Assembly: GCA_023436245.1 (NCBI GenBank)
Contig: JAEZJZ010000020.1
Span: 1-64,000 of the forward strand
Source: Bacillota bacterium
Lineage (GTDB): Bacteria > Bacillota > UBA994 > UBA5500
Length of the DNA stretch: 64,000 nt
Direction: 5' to 3'
Shown piece after piece: positions 37,639 through 45,217 of the stretch. Positions within the stretch are counted from its first letter, which is position 1. Each line of letters begins with the position of its first letter. The translations under genes and the position numbers were made by a program. The notes beneath the pieces were generated by a model that saw nothing but the letters and a program-made list of their open reading frames with translations, ran no database searches and was not told the DNA's origin.

Positions 37639-37778
37639 CTGAAAAAGTCCTCCTTTGTCATCCTGAGCGTAGCGAAGGATCCTATTGAAGGCCGTGCTTG
37701 CGGACAGGCAAGATTCTTCACGGAGTTTACACTGAGCTTGCCAAAGTGTTCAGAATGACATTTCCCGAGGGTTTTTCA
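37639..37778. mobile_element. MITE-like element with GTCATCCTGAGCG core (family D)
   Basis: A 140-bp non-coding element is bounded by an 8-bp inverted repeat CTGAAAAA/TTTTTCAG. It has inner inverted ends GTCATCCTGA (37657-37666) and TCAGAATGAC (37750-37759). The GTCATCCTGAGCG-AGCGAAGGATC wording is a repeat type widespread in unrelated bacterial genomes. A shorter relative is at 46029. It fills most of the 326-bp gap between the exporter and the kinase gene, and no short signal-peptide gene was recognised in that gap. Confidence 0.65.
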
Positions 37779-37845
37779 GTGGTCTCGTACAGCCCTTTCT
37801 GCTTCACTGGGGCTACGACTGTCCGGCTCGCTGGATTGCTGATGG

Positions 37846-38580
37846 TCAGATGGGCAGCAGCACTTCCGTGGCGAAGACGCCCGCCTCGTGTTGCCGGTTG
37901 ACATAACCACAGTACTTGTCGGCGATCTTGTCGACGCGCACCAGGCCGAAGCCGTGGGATGGCGAATCCTTGGTGGAGAGATAGCGTCCGCCGGTTTTTC
38001 GCACCTCGCCTCCGGCGCTGTTGGTGACAGATATGTACAACTGCCCCTTCAATATCCCTAAATAGACCCGAATAAACCGCTGGTCCGCCGCGTCCAGCCG
38101 CAGACAAGCCTCGATGGCGTTGTCTAGTAGGTTGCCCAAGATGACGCAGAGATCGATCTCGGAGACAGAGAGCGAGCGCGGCACTGTCGCCTTGGCGTTG
38201 ATGGCGATGCCCCGTGCCTTGGCCAGTGACAGCTTGGAGTTGAGGATGGCATCCACCATCACATTACCCGCCTTCACCAGCGTGTCCACAGCAGCCAGGT
38301 CAGCGTCCAGCTTGCCCAGGTAATCGGTCACCTCCGCCGTCTGTCCCAGCGTCAGATAGGCCTTCAGCGCTTGGATATGGTTATGGTAGTCGTGGCGCCA
38401 GCCGCGCATTTGCTGGTAGATGTTCTCCACCTCGTCGATATGCTTGCTCACCAGGTCGTTCTGGTAATCGGCGATGCGCCTGTCCACCAGCCGCGGCAGA
38501 TAAAGCTTCACCACCAGGATGGCGCCGGTCCCGAGCAGCAGTAGACCGACGGCCAGCCACACACACAAGATCCAGTTCAT
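37846..38580 (-). CDS. GHKL sensor kinase (AgrC/CitA-like core)
   Basis: This is a 244-aa kinase with one N-terminal membrane helix, a short coiled coil and the phosphoacceptor region RGWRHDYHNHIQALKAYL (about residues 59-76). The GHKL ATPase has N-box LLDNAIEACLR and SHGFGLVRV. It lacks the multi-helix sensor of true AgrC, so ligand recognition may need the neighbouring exporter. Four bases separate it from the LytTR gene upstream. It probably phosphorylates that regulator. Confidence 0.85.
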   Translation of the reverse strand: MNWILCVWLAVGLLLLGTGAILVVKLYLPRLVDRRIADYQNDLVSKHIDEVENIYQQMRGWRHDYHNHIQALKAYLTLGQTAEVTDYLGKLDADLAAVDTLVKAGNVMVDAILNSKLSLAKARGIAINAKATVPRSLSVSEIDLCVILGNLLDNAIEACLRLDAADQRFIRVYLGILKGQLYISVTNSAGGEVRKTGGRYLSTKDSPSHGFGLVRVDKIADKYCGYVNRQHEAGVFATEVLLPI

Positions 38581-38584
38581 GGCA

Positions 38585-39286
38585 TCACCCCCGGTAATAG
38601 CGGATAAACGCTTGATTTACGTCGCCGTACAACCGGCGCGAGAGCGGCACCTTTGTGTCGTTGTCCAGCACCACATCGTTCTTGGTGATGGACTTGACGG
38701 CTTGCAGGTTCACCAGATACGAACGGTGACAGCGGATGAACGCATCCGAAAGCAGCGCCTGCGCCTCCCCGATGCTGGCCCTGACGGCATGTTTCCCCTG
38801 CCGCGTATGTACCTCCACCGCGTGAACAAAGGCCTCGAGGTAGAAGATGTCTTCCTCATAGATCCGCAGGACGCCGTCCGCCGCATCAAACAGCACCGAG
38901 CGCCGCGCCCTGGTCATGTTTTCTCGCGCCCGATCCAGCAAGCTGAACAACTTTGCTTCGCTCACCGGCTTCATGATGTAATGCAGAGCCGCCACCTCGT
39001 AGCCTTCCGCCATATGATCCGGAAAACCGGTGACAAACGCCAGTTGTAGCCGCTCGCCTTGACCGCGCAACTCTCTGGCCAGCGAGACACCATCCATGCC
39101 GCCCATCTGGATGTCCAGCAGCAGCAGGTCAAACCCCTTGTCCGCTTCATAGGCAAAGAGAAACGCCTCCGCGCTGGCAAACCCGGCGACAGTCAGCCAC
39201 ACTCCCCGCGCCTCTGCCCATGCATCCACCAACCGCCGCAAATAGGCGATCTGAGCGGGCTCGTCGTCACAAATGGCAATCCGCAT
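38585..39286 (-). CDS. LytTR-family response regulator
   Basis: This regulator of about 233 aa has a receiver starting RIAICDDEPAQ with the phosphoacceptor Asp in LLLLDIQMGGMDG (about 60). A LytTR domain follows (LFDAADGVLRIYEEDIFYLE, then AFIRCHRSYLVNLQAVKSI). I placed the start at ATG 39286; GTG codons 3-5 codons upstream, near GGGAGTGG, are alternatives. With the GHKL kinase it forms an AgrCA-like pair directly upstream of the ABC exporter genes. Confidence 0.85.
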   Translation of the reverse strand: MRIAICDDEPAQIAYLRRLVDAWAEARGVWLTVAGFASAEAFLFAYEADKGFDLLLLDIQMGGMDGVSLARELRGQGERLQLAFVTGFPDHMAEGYEVAALHYIMKPVSEAKLFSLLDRARENMTRARRSVLFDAADGVLRIYEEDIFYLEAFVHAVEVHTRQGKHAVRASIGEAQALLSDAFIRCHRSYLVNLQAVKSITKNDVVLDNDTKVPLSRRLYGDVNQAFIRYYRG

Positions 39287-39680
39287 ATCCACTCGCACCA
39301 CTCCCTTGGGTCGGGGAAGTCGCCCCCTGCTCCAACATCCATCATCACTGTGATTGTCTCCGAATGCCACCCTATCGGTCAACTGGCGTCGGTGCAAATG
39401 CGAGAATCATTCCCACTGTGACTGCCTTCATGACCCGAATGCCACCTTTCCCTACTGTTCGGACAGCTGCAACTCGGGGTTTTGGCGTAGATGTGATTGG
39501 GCGTTGCTAGGTTCCGCTGTTGCTCATCCCAGTATGCCCAAGTAGCAGAAGGCCTCCGGTCACCCGGAGGCCTTCTGCTCGACATCAATACACTGCTACG
39601 CCGGCAATCTGCTTAAAGTGGCCGCCATCCGGCCCATCTGCTCAAGCACACAGGCTGCAGTAGCTGCTTCCGTCGTATTG
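39287..39680. other. Intergenic region with hairpin, possible coding relic
   Basis: No complete gene is present. It holds the hairpin at 39544-39579. Minus-strand codons just beyond the APH gene (VKVWVIDNTTEAATAACVLE, 39600-39690) look protein-like but have no start and no recognisable family. Confidence 0.45.
39544..39579. terminator. Strong hairpin, probable terminator
   Basis: A perfect 16-bp stem (AGCAGAAGGCCTCCGG with its complement) has a TCAC loop. There is no long T run, so termination efficiency is uncertain. Confidence 0.55.
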
Positions 39681-40607
39681 TCAATGACCCAGACCTTCAC
39701 CCGAGAGGTATCGGCTGTTGGGAGGATGCCTGCGGATGAACTGTTCCAACAAGTCCCGCATTTTCTTCGCCATCGGCGCCGGCAAACCCCATCCAGAAAG
39801 CTTGGGGGCCGCACGTAAGGCCACCCAAAGATCCCACCAGGGAAGCTGAGAGCAGTCAACTGCCGTCAACGAACAGTATAGCGCGGTGAAATCAGCCATC
39901 GCCTGCTGACCAAATGCCCACAGCACCTCCAAGCGGGTGTTGGCCAAATCCGCCAGCGGATCGCCCAGTTTAGCATCCTCCCAATCGATCACCCCGGTCA
40001 GCTCCCCCTCCTGCCAGAGCAGATTACCGGGCCAATAATCCCCGTGCAGCAGCACTGTGCTATTCCTCAGTACGGGGGGGTATCCTGCTTGCAGCATCTC
40101 CCAGGCATGCCTTTGCTCCGCGGATTGGGCGAGCTGGGCGGCAAACCCAGCGGATACTCGACCGACCTGTGTGGGCAGGAAACCCAAGTCGCGGATGTCG
40201 ACTGCATGTACTCTGGCCAATTGCTCAGCCATCTGACGGACGTAGTCGTCCAGATCGGTGGGGGCAAATTCCGTCATGCCTGCGATATATTCCACCACAA
40301 GGTATGGCGTGGGCCACAGTTTACACGATTGATCCAAATAACGCGGCCGTGGTGCCGCGACGCCGGCCGTCTGCAAGACCTGCAGCAACTCGAACTCATC
40401 CGCTGCAATCTGCGGGTTGTTTCGGCGATCGGCTTCGCCGTGCCGCCGCACGATCAGCTTGCAGGTACTGCCGTCCAGCCTTGACAGTTCCAGCGCCGTC
40501 ACCTCCGCCGACACGCCGCCGTGCAACGGCCAGACCCGCAGCAACTTGCTTCTGGGCTCCATCCGCTGCACCAGCTGCACAAACTTCTCCATCTCGGCTA
40601 TACCCAA
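39681..40607 (-). CDS. Aminoglycoside phosphotransferase-family kinase
   Basis: This is an APH/choline-kinase-fold phosphotransferase of about 308 aa. Catalytic loop LLHGDYWPGNLLW (Brenner motif HGDxxxxN) and metal-binding VIDWEDAKLGDPLADL are intact; LVVEYIAG marks the hinge. Real aminoglycoside resistance is only one possibility, since the family also phosphorylates many small alcohols. The TTG at 40607 has AGAGGTG 6 nt upstream; ATG at 40592 is the alternative. A pseudogene fragment lies immediately upstream. Confidence 0.8.
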   Translation of the reverse strand: MGIAEMEKFVQLVQRMEPRSKLLRVWPLHGGVSAEVTALELSRLDGSTCKLIVRRHGEADRRNNPQIAADEFELLQVLQTAGVAAPRPRYLDQSCKLWPTPYLVVEYIAGMTEFAPTDLDDYVRQMAEQLARVHAVDIRDLGFLPTQVGRVSAGFAAQLAQSAEQRHAWEMLQAGYPPVLRNSTVLLHGDYWPGNLLWQEGELTGVIDWEDAKLGDPLADLANTRLEVLWAFGQQAMADFTALYCSLTAVDCSQLPWWDLWVALRAAPKLSGWGLPAPMAKKMRDLLEQFIRRHPPNSRYLSGEGLGH

Positions 40608-40679
40608 GGCAATCACCTCTTTCAGCCCTGACGTTACTTGAGCGAAGACCATCTCTACTTTTGCCAGTTGCCTGTATCA

Positions 40680-40932
40680 GGAAGCAGTTATCCTCGGCGA
40701 GGGCACCCCTCTCCTTTCCCAGATAGTTTTCTGCTCCCGAAATCTCCTGAGGTGAACTGGCGTGTAGTCATTTCGCTTGTCAAGGGACCTCGTAGCTACA
40801 CACGTTGCCAGGCAGTATCAGGGTGGGGGGCTCGGCGGTCAGAATGATCTTGACAGGTGCCAGCAAAATCAGACCGAGGATGAGAGAGAGTCGTAGCAGT
40901 TTCAGACTTCCTATCCAAAATGCCTTCCTCAC
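40680..40932 (-). pseudogene. N-terminal relic of a CuAO_N secreted protein
   Basis: From a GTG at 40932 the minus strand encodes a complete signal peptide (LKLLRLSLILGLILLAPVK) and then LILPGNVCSYE before a stop. Beyond it, the DNA still matches the gene at 54990-56672: ASSPQEI, GAENYLGKERGALAEDNC against ASSPQEI, GAESFLGKERGALTEDNC. The match ends near 40690, where the APH upstream region begins. It is clearly a decayed, truncated paralog. Confidence 0.8.
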
Positions 40933-40954
40933 ATGATGAAGTCGGACAGCTTGC

Positions 40955-41797
40955 CTATGATAGGGTCAGATACATCTCATGTTGCGAAATACGCTCCTCC
41001 ACAAATTCCCGTTTGCGCAAGAAGCCTTCCAGCGAAGCGTTGTTGGGGGTGCTGGCGGAAACCTTGTTCAGGCCCAGGCGCGTAATTGCATGGGATAGCA
41101 GGGCTGAGGCAATGCCTTGATGTCTATGGTCGGGGTTCACCCAGAGTTGAAATAGCTTTCCTCTACGGCTGATGCAAAGATAGGCCAGCGGGGCCGCCTC
41201 ACCGGCGACTCCATAGAATTGGACATCGTCATTCTCTATGTATTCGAGGGTGTTTTGCCAGTTGATGTGTGTTTCTGGGTTCGCCGCCGCCCGCACCTGC
41301 CCAGCAGAGAATGGCCGAATTTCGATGCCCCATTCTTCCCCGGCACCCAGTTCCTCGGGTCGATTATGAACGTAATACCTGAGGTCATACACCTTTTGGT
41401 AGCCCAGCCTCTTGTAGAAGGCGATGGCCGGCTCGTTGCCAGCAATTACCTCCAGAAAGAGCTGTTTGCATCGATTCTCTACGGCCTCGCGGCGATGCAG
41501 TTGATAGAGCGCGTGCCCGACTTGCCGTCTTCTGTACTCTGGGATAACGCACAAGCCACCGCACCGCATGGTGCGGATGCCCTCGTAATGGCGGATGCCC
41601 CCAAGGATCATTCCCACAGGCAAAGAGCCATCATAGGCAATGAAGGAGTGCTCCAGCTGATTCCATGCTGGCTGGAAGAACCTCTCCGCGAACACTTGAT
41701 AAGGAACATCCAGCTTCACTGTGTAGTCGGCAAAGCCAGACCGAAACGCTCGGTACAGGTCAGGCAGATTGTTGCACGAGCATCTCTCATAACGCAT
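40955..41797 (-). CDS. GNAT acetyltransferase, two-domain
   Basis: This is a 280-aa protein with two GNAT folds. The first has motif A at about residues 78-100 (GLCVIPEYRRRQVGHALYQL), the second at about 220-245 (LWVNPDHRHQGIASALLSHAI). The double architecture resembles Eis-like and tandem GNATs; the substrate is unknown. The ATG at 41797 has GGAGG 10 nt upstream. No operon partner is evident; both sides carry gene relics. Confidence 0.8.
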   Translation of the reverse strand: MRYERCSCNNLPDLYRAFRSGFADYTVKLDVPYQVFAERFFQPAWNQLEHSFIAYDGSLPVGMILGGIRHYEGIRTMRCGGLCVIPEYRRRQVGHALYQLHRREAVENRCKQLFLEVIAGNEPAIAFYKRLGYQKVYDLRYYVHNRPEELGAGEEWGIEIRPFSAGQVRAAANPETHINWQNTLEYIENDDVQFYGVAGEAAPLAYLCISRRGKLFQLWVNPDHRHQGIASALLSHAITRLGLNKVSASTPNNASLEGFLRKREFVEERISQHEMYLTLS

Positions 41798-41883
41798 GAC
41801 GTCTATTCCTCCCTCCACTTTCGGCGTCCCGCGCCGCAAGACCCATGTCCCGCCCTGTTTCCACCATTGATCACTTCATCCTA

Positions 41884-41936
41884 GTATCGGTCGAGAATGC
41901 CCAACAAACCGCTCTTGGTTCAATCGTTTCATCTCC
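41884..41936 (-). pseudogene. 5' relic of a PepV-like dipeptidase gene
   Basis: The minus strand reads GGAG-ATG and then MKRLNQERFVGHSRP, against MKRLDKERLLGILDG at the start of the dipeptidase gene (60853). Over about 52 bp the DNA is nearly identical to 60806-60857, including the ribosome site, with one extra base that shifts the frame. The copy supplies the stop codon of the truncated lipoprotein gene. Confidence 0.75.
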
Positions 41937-42393
41937 AAACGATAAGTACTCCAGTTCTTGTTTGTTCCACAACAGGGGCGTGATCACCTTCGTGCACGGC
42001 TACCTTCAGCATGCTCTCGTAGTCCTGGAAGGGCCCTGGGTTGCCCGGGGAAACCATCCGCAACTCGCTATCGCTCCAGGCCATACCCACGATGGACGAA
42101 GGTGCATCAGGACTGCCCATGGCCGCATGAAACGCCTTCAGAGTTGGGTAACTCCTGACGGTGTACTCCCCTGTCTGCACCGGCTGCAAATCATCAATAA
42201 TGCGTTGATAGTTTTCCTCCAGCACCGCCAGCACGTCCTTGGCCGCAGAGTTGTGACCCTTCGCATAGTAGACCACGAAGTTGGCCGAGTCCAGCATCTC
42301 AAATCTCGGCTCGACACTCGTCGCCATGCAGCCGGTGCCTAACAACGCGGGTATGATTGCGATCAACAAGAGACGCCTTAGTCGTGGCAGCAT
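41929..42393 (-). pseudogene. Truncated lipoprotein with HExxH motif (peptidase MA-like)
   Basis: The ATG at 42393 (GGGGAGGTG upstream) starts a lipoprotein signal (LLLIAIIPALLGTGC, lipobox Cys about residue 17). The body (NFVVYYAKGHNSAAKDVLAVLEENYQRI) resembles peptidase-MA-like proteins that grasp a zinc ion with HExxH. HEGDH appears at the expected place, but only 15 residues follow before a stop created by the fused PepV relic. The downstream half with the third zinc ligand is missing, so it is probably inactive. Confidence 0.65.
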
Positions 42394-42753
42394 AATCACC
42401 TCCCCTGTCTGCACAAACTTTAGACCACCCGTTCGCATCGACGATCTGCTTAGGAACATACCCGGAAGAACACTCCTCACTCATTTGATGAAGCATCGTC
42501 AGTGTTTATTCGCAGGCTCATGGTTCTGGAGTCAGCAACGTTGGCCCTGCCAAACAGGCATTGTGGACGGGGTGCAAAACGAAGCACGGACGCGCCGTGG
42601 TGAGAGGGAACAAGGAAAGGGGTTTGTCCCCCGTCCCAGTGATAACCTAACCTGGGTCCTAACCTTGGTTAGGTTTCTTCGCTTTCCTGGTTGATTATGA
42701 TCACAGAGGGCTCAGGCACGAGCTCAAACTACACATCTTTGGGAGGTTACTTC
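42394..42753. other. Divergent intergenic region
   Basis: No gene is present. A degenerate GGGGTTTGTCCCC stretch (42620-42632) may be a worn family A repeat. An inverted repeat AACCTAACC / GGTTAGGTT (42644-42652, 42667-42675), with a competing CCTAACC/GGTTAGG pairing inside, lies 80 nt before the start of the next gene and could be an operator or leader hairpin. Confidence 0.45.
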
Positions 42754-43674
42754 ATGCTCAAACGTTTAGCAGCCCTAGCCCTCTGTCTGATGATCGCCAT
42801 CTGCCTGTTCCCGCCAACCGGCCAGGTCAGCGCAGCCGCCCTCGACAACGAGGACATCGAATCCACAGCGTGTGACCCAGCATTGTTCGCGGAAGCCACT
42901 TTCATCGACCGCTGCAACACGGAATACGACTGGACTATCAGCAATCAGCTGTGGGATGACCAGGGCATGCCGGTCGGAATCTTTCAGGACAAATACTACA
43001 CATTCATCCCCAATGAAACCAAGGTCTACCCAATCATCAGCCGCCCGGATCTCTACGACACCTATCTGGTACTGTACAGCGCCAATGCTGACGGAGAGAT
43101 CATCCAATTGGATGTGCCGACTAGCGAGATTGAACAATCAAATGGCGTCTGGGACTACATCCTCGAACCAGAACTGACTGCCGGACAAACCTACTACATT
43201 CGGGTATCATCTATCGAGGGCGGAGACGGGATCATCACCGTGCTGGAAGAGGCAGAAGACCAAGAACAGCCAGATAGTGCCACCGGGCCGCAAACAGCTT
43301 CCCTCACAACCAAGGTCGGCGAAGCTGGCTATTCGTTCGGCGGGGAAACCAAAACCATGGCTGCCTGCTACCTGAAAAATGACGACACCATGATGCCGAT
43401 TCGCATGCTGCAGGATTTAGGCGTCAGCTTTGCCTGGAATAGCGCCACGCAGACTGCCACCATGGTTTTCGGTGAGAACACAGTCCGCTTGACTGTCGGA
43501 TCGAGCGAAGCGCTGGTCAATGGGGAGACTGCGGCAATCGTCGGCGCCAGTGGCAATCCGGTGGCGCCAGAGCTCGCTCCGGGCCGCACCATGATTCCGC
43601 TGCGCTTCGTCAGCCAGCAACTAGGGTTCCGAGTGAAGTGGGAACCCGGTCACCTAATTACCATCACCCGCTAG
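42754..43674 (+). CDS. Secreted protein with CuAO_N domain
   Basis: This is a 306-aa exported protein. The start at ATG 42754 follows GGGAGG by 7 nt and gives a clean signal peptide (MLKRLAALALCLMIAICLF, cleavage near VSAAA). The middle (YTFIPNETKVYPIIS, YLVLYSANADGEI) is a beta-rich pre-peptidase-like module. The C-terminal 100 residues carry the copper-amine-oxidase N-terminal fold used as a 'stalk' (MMPIRMLQDLGVSFAWN, then GRTMIPLRFVSQQLGFRVKW). No enzyme domain is seen. The related CuAO_N proteins are at 12.2 and 55 kb. Confidence 0.8.
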   Translation: MLKRLAALALCLMIAICLFPPTGQVSAAALDNEDIESTACDPALFAEATFIDRCNTEYDWTISNQLWDDQGMPVGIFQDKYYTFIPNETKVYPIISRPDLYDTYLVLYSANADGEIIQLDVPTSEIEQSNGVWDYILEPELTAGQTYYIRVSSIEGGDGIITVLEEAEDQEQPDSATGPQTASLTTKVGEAGYSFGGETKTMAACYLKNDDTMMPIRMLQDLGVSFAWNSATQTATMVFGENTVRLTVGSSEALVNGETAAIVGASGNPVAPELAPGRTMIPLRFVSQQLGFRVKWEPGHLITITR

Positions 43675-43705
43675 CAATTGGCGCGCGGAAGCTCGGTCAG
43701 GAAAA

Positions 43706-43734
43706 TGGAACGAGGGGACTGGCCCCGCGTTCCA
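43706..43734. repeat. TGGAACG palindrome, copy 5 (family A)
   Basis: TGGAACGAGGGGACTGGCC...CGCGTTCCA lies 31 nt after the CuAO_N gene stop, again at a terminator position. Confidence 0.75.
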
Positions 43735-43862
43735 TTCTGATCGAGAAGATCAAGGAGACCCGTGACCAGCGTTTCATTCCGTTCCTGGAGGTCTGGAAAG
43801 CCGTCGCCTTCCGCAAGATCCAGGCGGCCCTGGAACTTGCCATCGGGGCTCTGAGCAACTGA
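43735..43862 (+). pseudogene. Possible C-terminal gene fragment, unidentified
   Basis: Codons after the palindrome read LIEKIKETRDQRFIPFLEVWK and then AVAFRKIQAALELAI before a stop. The composition is protein-like, but there is no own start and I do not recognise the family. It begins exactly at the edge of a family A palindrome, as does the permease relic at 12107. Confidence 0.3.
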
Positions 43863-43933
43863 GGCGGATGAAGCACTTGGGCGGCAAAATGGGTTTTCTG
43901 AGCAGCTCGGGCGTTCCAAGGGATGTCTCACCT

Positions 43934-44503
43934 TCACCCCCAGTGTGGCTCGCCCGACCCCGAGATGAAGTCAGCCACTTGGCATAGCCACACTATATGA
44001 TCAGAACCCGCTCCCCAGTAATCCTTGGCCACTACAAAGGGTGCCCCGAACTTGCGCAGCCAACGCTGCTGCGCGCGGCGGAAGCCGCTGTCCAGGCAGA
44101 ATTGCGTTACGCCGGAGCGGGTGAGATGAATCATCATCGCCCCAATCAGGGCCGACCCGATTCCCTGGTCTTGATGCCCGGGTAGGACATAAAGACTGCC
44201 CAGTTCCACCACCGAATGCAGTTGGCTACCGGCGCAGCGGCGGATATCTTCGTTGCACTGCCCAACGGAGACCGTGCCCACCACTGTTCCCTGCAACTTG
44301 GCAACCAGAAAGTGAGTTTCTGCAGCAGGTGCGAGGGAGGCTGCAAGCATCCTCTCCTTCTGCTCTACCTCGGCTTGAATGTCGGCCTGCAGATGGCCCA
44401 GTCCTTCCTTGTCAAAGGCGTCGGGAATGGCAGCAGCAAAGACGTGCGCGGCTGACGGCAGATCTGCAGCAGCAAGGTCTATGATCGATAGACCGGCAAT
44501 CAC
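43934..44503 (-). CDS. GNAT acetyltransferase
   Basis: This single-domain GNAT is about 189 aa long. Acetyl-CoA motif A is LGSLYVLPGHQDQGIGSALIGAMM (about residues 112-135), preceded by the strand THFLVAKLQGTVVGTVSVGQ. The GTG start at 44503 has AAGGAGG 9 nt upstream; the longer open frame is rejected because it reads into a repeat. The substrate is unknown. It is followed on the same side by relics and a family A palindrome. Confidence 0.8.
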   Translation of the reverse strand: MIAGLSIIDLAAADLPSAAHVFAAAIPDAFDKEGLGHLQADIQAEVEQKERMLAASLAPAAETHFLVAKLQGTVVGTVSVGQCNEDIRRCAGSQLHSVVELGSLYVLPGHQDQGIGSALIGAMMIHLTRSGVTQFCLDSGFRRAQQRWLRKFGAPFVVAKDYWGAGSDHIVWLCQVADFISGSGEPHWG

Positions 44504-44581
44504 GGTGACCAACCTCCTTATGGGAAATTCTGGATGAAGTTCGGAGCAATCGCGGAGTGAGGAGCACGAGGGCAATCCGTC

Positions 44582-44680
44582 GGGTCGCATGCATGCGACC
44601 CCTACGGGCATACGGGCGGCTCAACGGCAACACTGACGGGATTGGGCGGCTGCGCGACCCCTACGGGCATACGGGCGGCT
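44582..44680. repeat. CATGCATG palindrome and 27-bp direct repeat (family C), copy 2
   Basis: A perfect 20-bp palindrome GGGTCGCATGCATGCGACCC (44582-44601) overlaps a 27-bp unit, beginning GCGACCCCTACGGGCAT, that is present twice without mismatch (44595-44621 and 44654-44680). No gene lies here. Confidence 0.75.
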
Positions 44681-44688
44681 CCGCAGTT

Positions 44689-45063
44689 CTACGCCCGACC
44701 TAGCTGCGTGATGGCCCGGCACTTCAGGCAGAAGGTACACTCCACATTGTGCACTCGGTCCTGCGTCAGGCCGAAGTTGCGCAGTGCTTCCAGCACGGCG
44801 GCCAGCGCAGCGCCCGTCTTGCTAAGTGAGTACTCCGCCCGAGGCGGAACCTCGGGGAAGACGGTTCTGCTCACCAGCCCGTCCTGCTCCATCTCCCGCA
44901 GTTGTTCAGTCAGCACCTTGGAGCTGACTTGGGGTATCTCCCGCGCCAGCTCGCCATAGCGAACTGGTCCCTGCGACAGTGCCTTGATGATCAGAATCTT
45001 CCACTTGCCGCTGATCATCGCCAAAGTCGCTTCGATGGGGCACATCGGTTTCTGTTCATCCAT
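44689..45063 (-). CDS. HxlR-family transcriptional regulator
   Basis: This is a 124-aa winged-helix regulator. Hallmarks are an N-terminal CPIEATLAMISGKWKILII with the single Cys, then RYGELAREIPQVSSKVLTEQLREMEQDGLV and EYSLSKTG. Additional Cys residues near the C-terminus (CTFCLKC) could bind metal or sense redox state and are not universal in the family. The ATG at 45063 has GGGAGGGG upstream. It is divergent from an Asp/Glu racemase gene with a palindromic operator between them. Confidence 0.88.
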   Translation of the reverse strand: MDEQKPMCPIEATLAMISGKWKILIIKALSQGPVRYGELAREIPQVSSKVLTEQLREMEQDGLVSRTVFPEVPPRAEYSLSKTGAALAAVLEALRNFGLTQDRVHNVECTFCLKCRAITQLGRA

Positions 45064-45087
45064 CAAATCCCCTCCCACTGGAGCCGA

Positions 45088-45116
45088 CAATTACCTCTTC
45101 GTAAGCATGCTTACAA
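45088..45116 (-). promoter_or_regulatory. HxlR-gene promoter with palindromic operator
   Basis: On the minus strand, TTGTAA (45116-45111), a 17-bp spacer and TAATTG make a modest promoter. A perfect 14-bp palindrome GTAAGCATGCTTAC (45101-45114) overlaps the -35, consistent with HxlR autoregulation. Confidence 0.6.
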
Positions 45117-45128
45117 AAAAGTGCCTAC

Positions 45129-45157
45129 TTGCAGAACTATTGTCAAGCAGATATTAT
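45129..45157 (+). promoter_or_regulatory. Promoter of the Asp/Glu racemase gene
   Basis: TTGCAG, a 17-bp spacer and TATTAT point to a transcription start near 45164. The family A hairpin at 45168 would then form the very 5' end of the mRNA. Confidence 0.6.
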
Positions 45158-45167
45158 CCTCTTGGAA

Positions 45168-45196
45168 TGGAACGTGGGGACTGTCCCCTCGTTCCA
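45168..45196. repeat. TGGAACG palindrome, copy 6 (family A), in a 5' leader
   Basis: TGGAACG-TGGGGACTGTCCCC-TCGTTCCA folds as a hairpin. It lies between the predicted transcription start and the GGAGGTG ribosome site of the racemase gene. Confidence 0.8.
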
Positions 45197-45217
45197 TCCT
45201 CACGGAGGTGCTGATTC

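Noticed and set aside
39596..39859. Separate gene overlapping the APH end
   Set aside because: The frame has no ribosome site and mostly shadows the APH gene; only its last 30 codons look protein-like.
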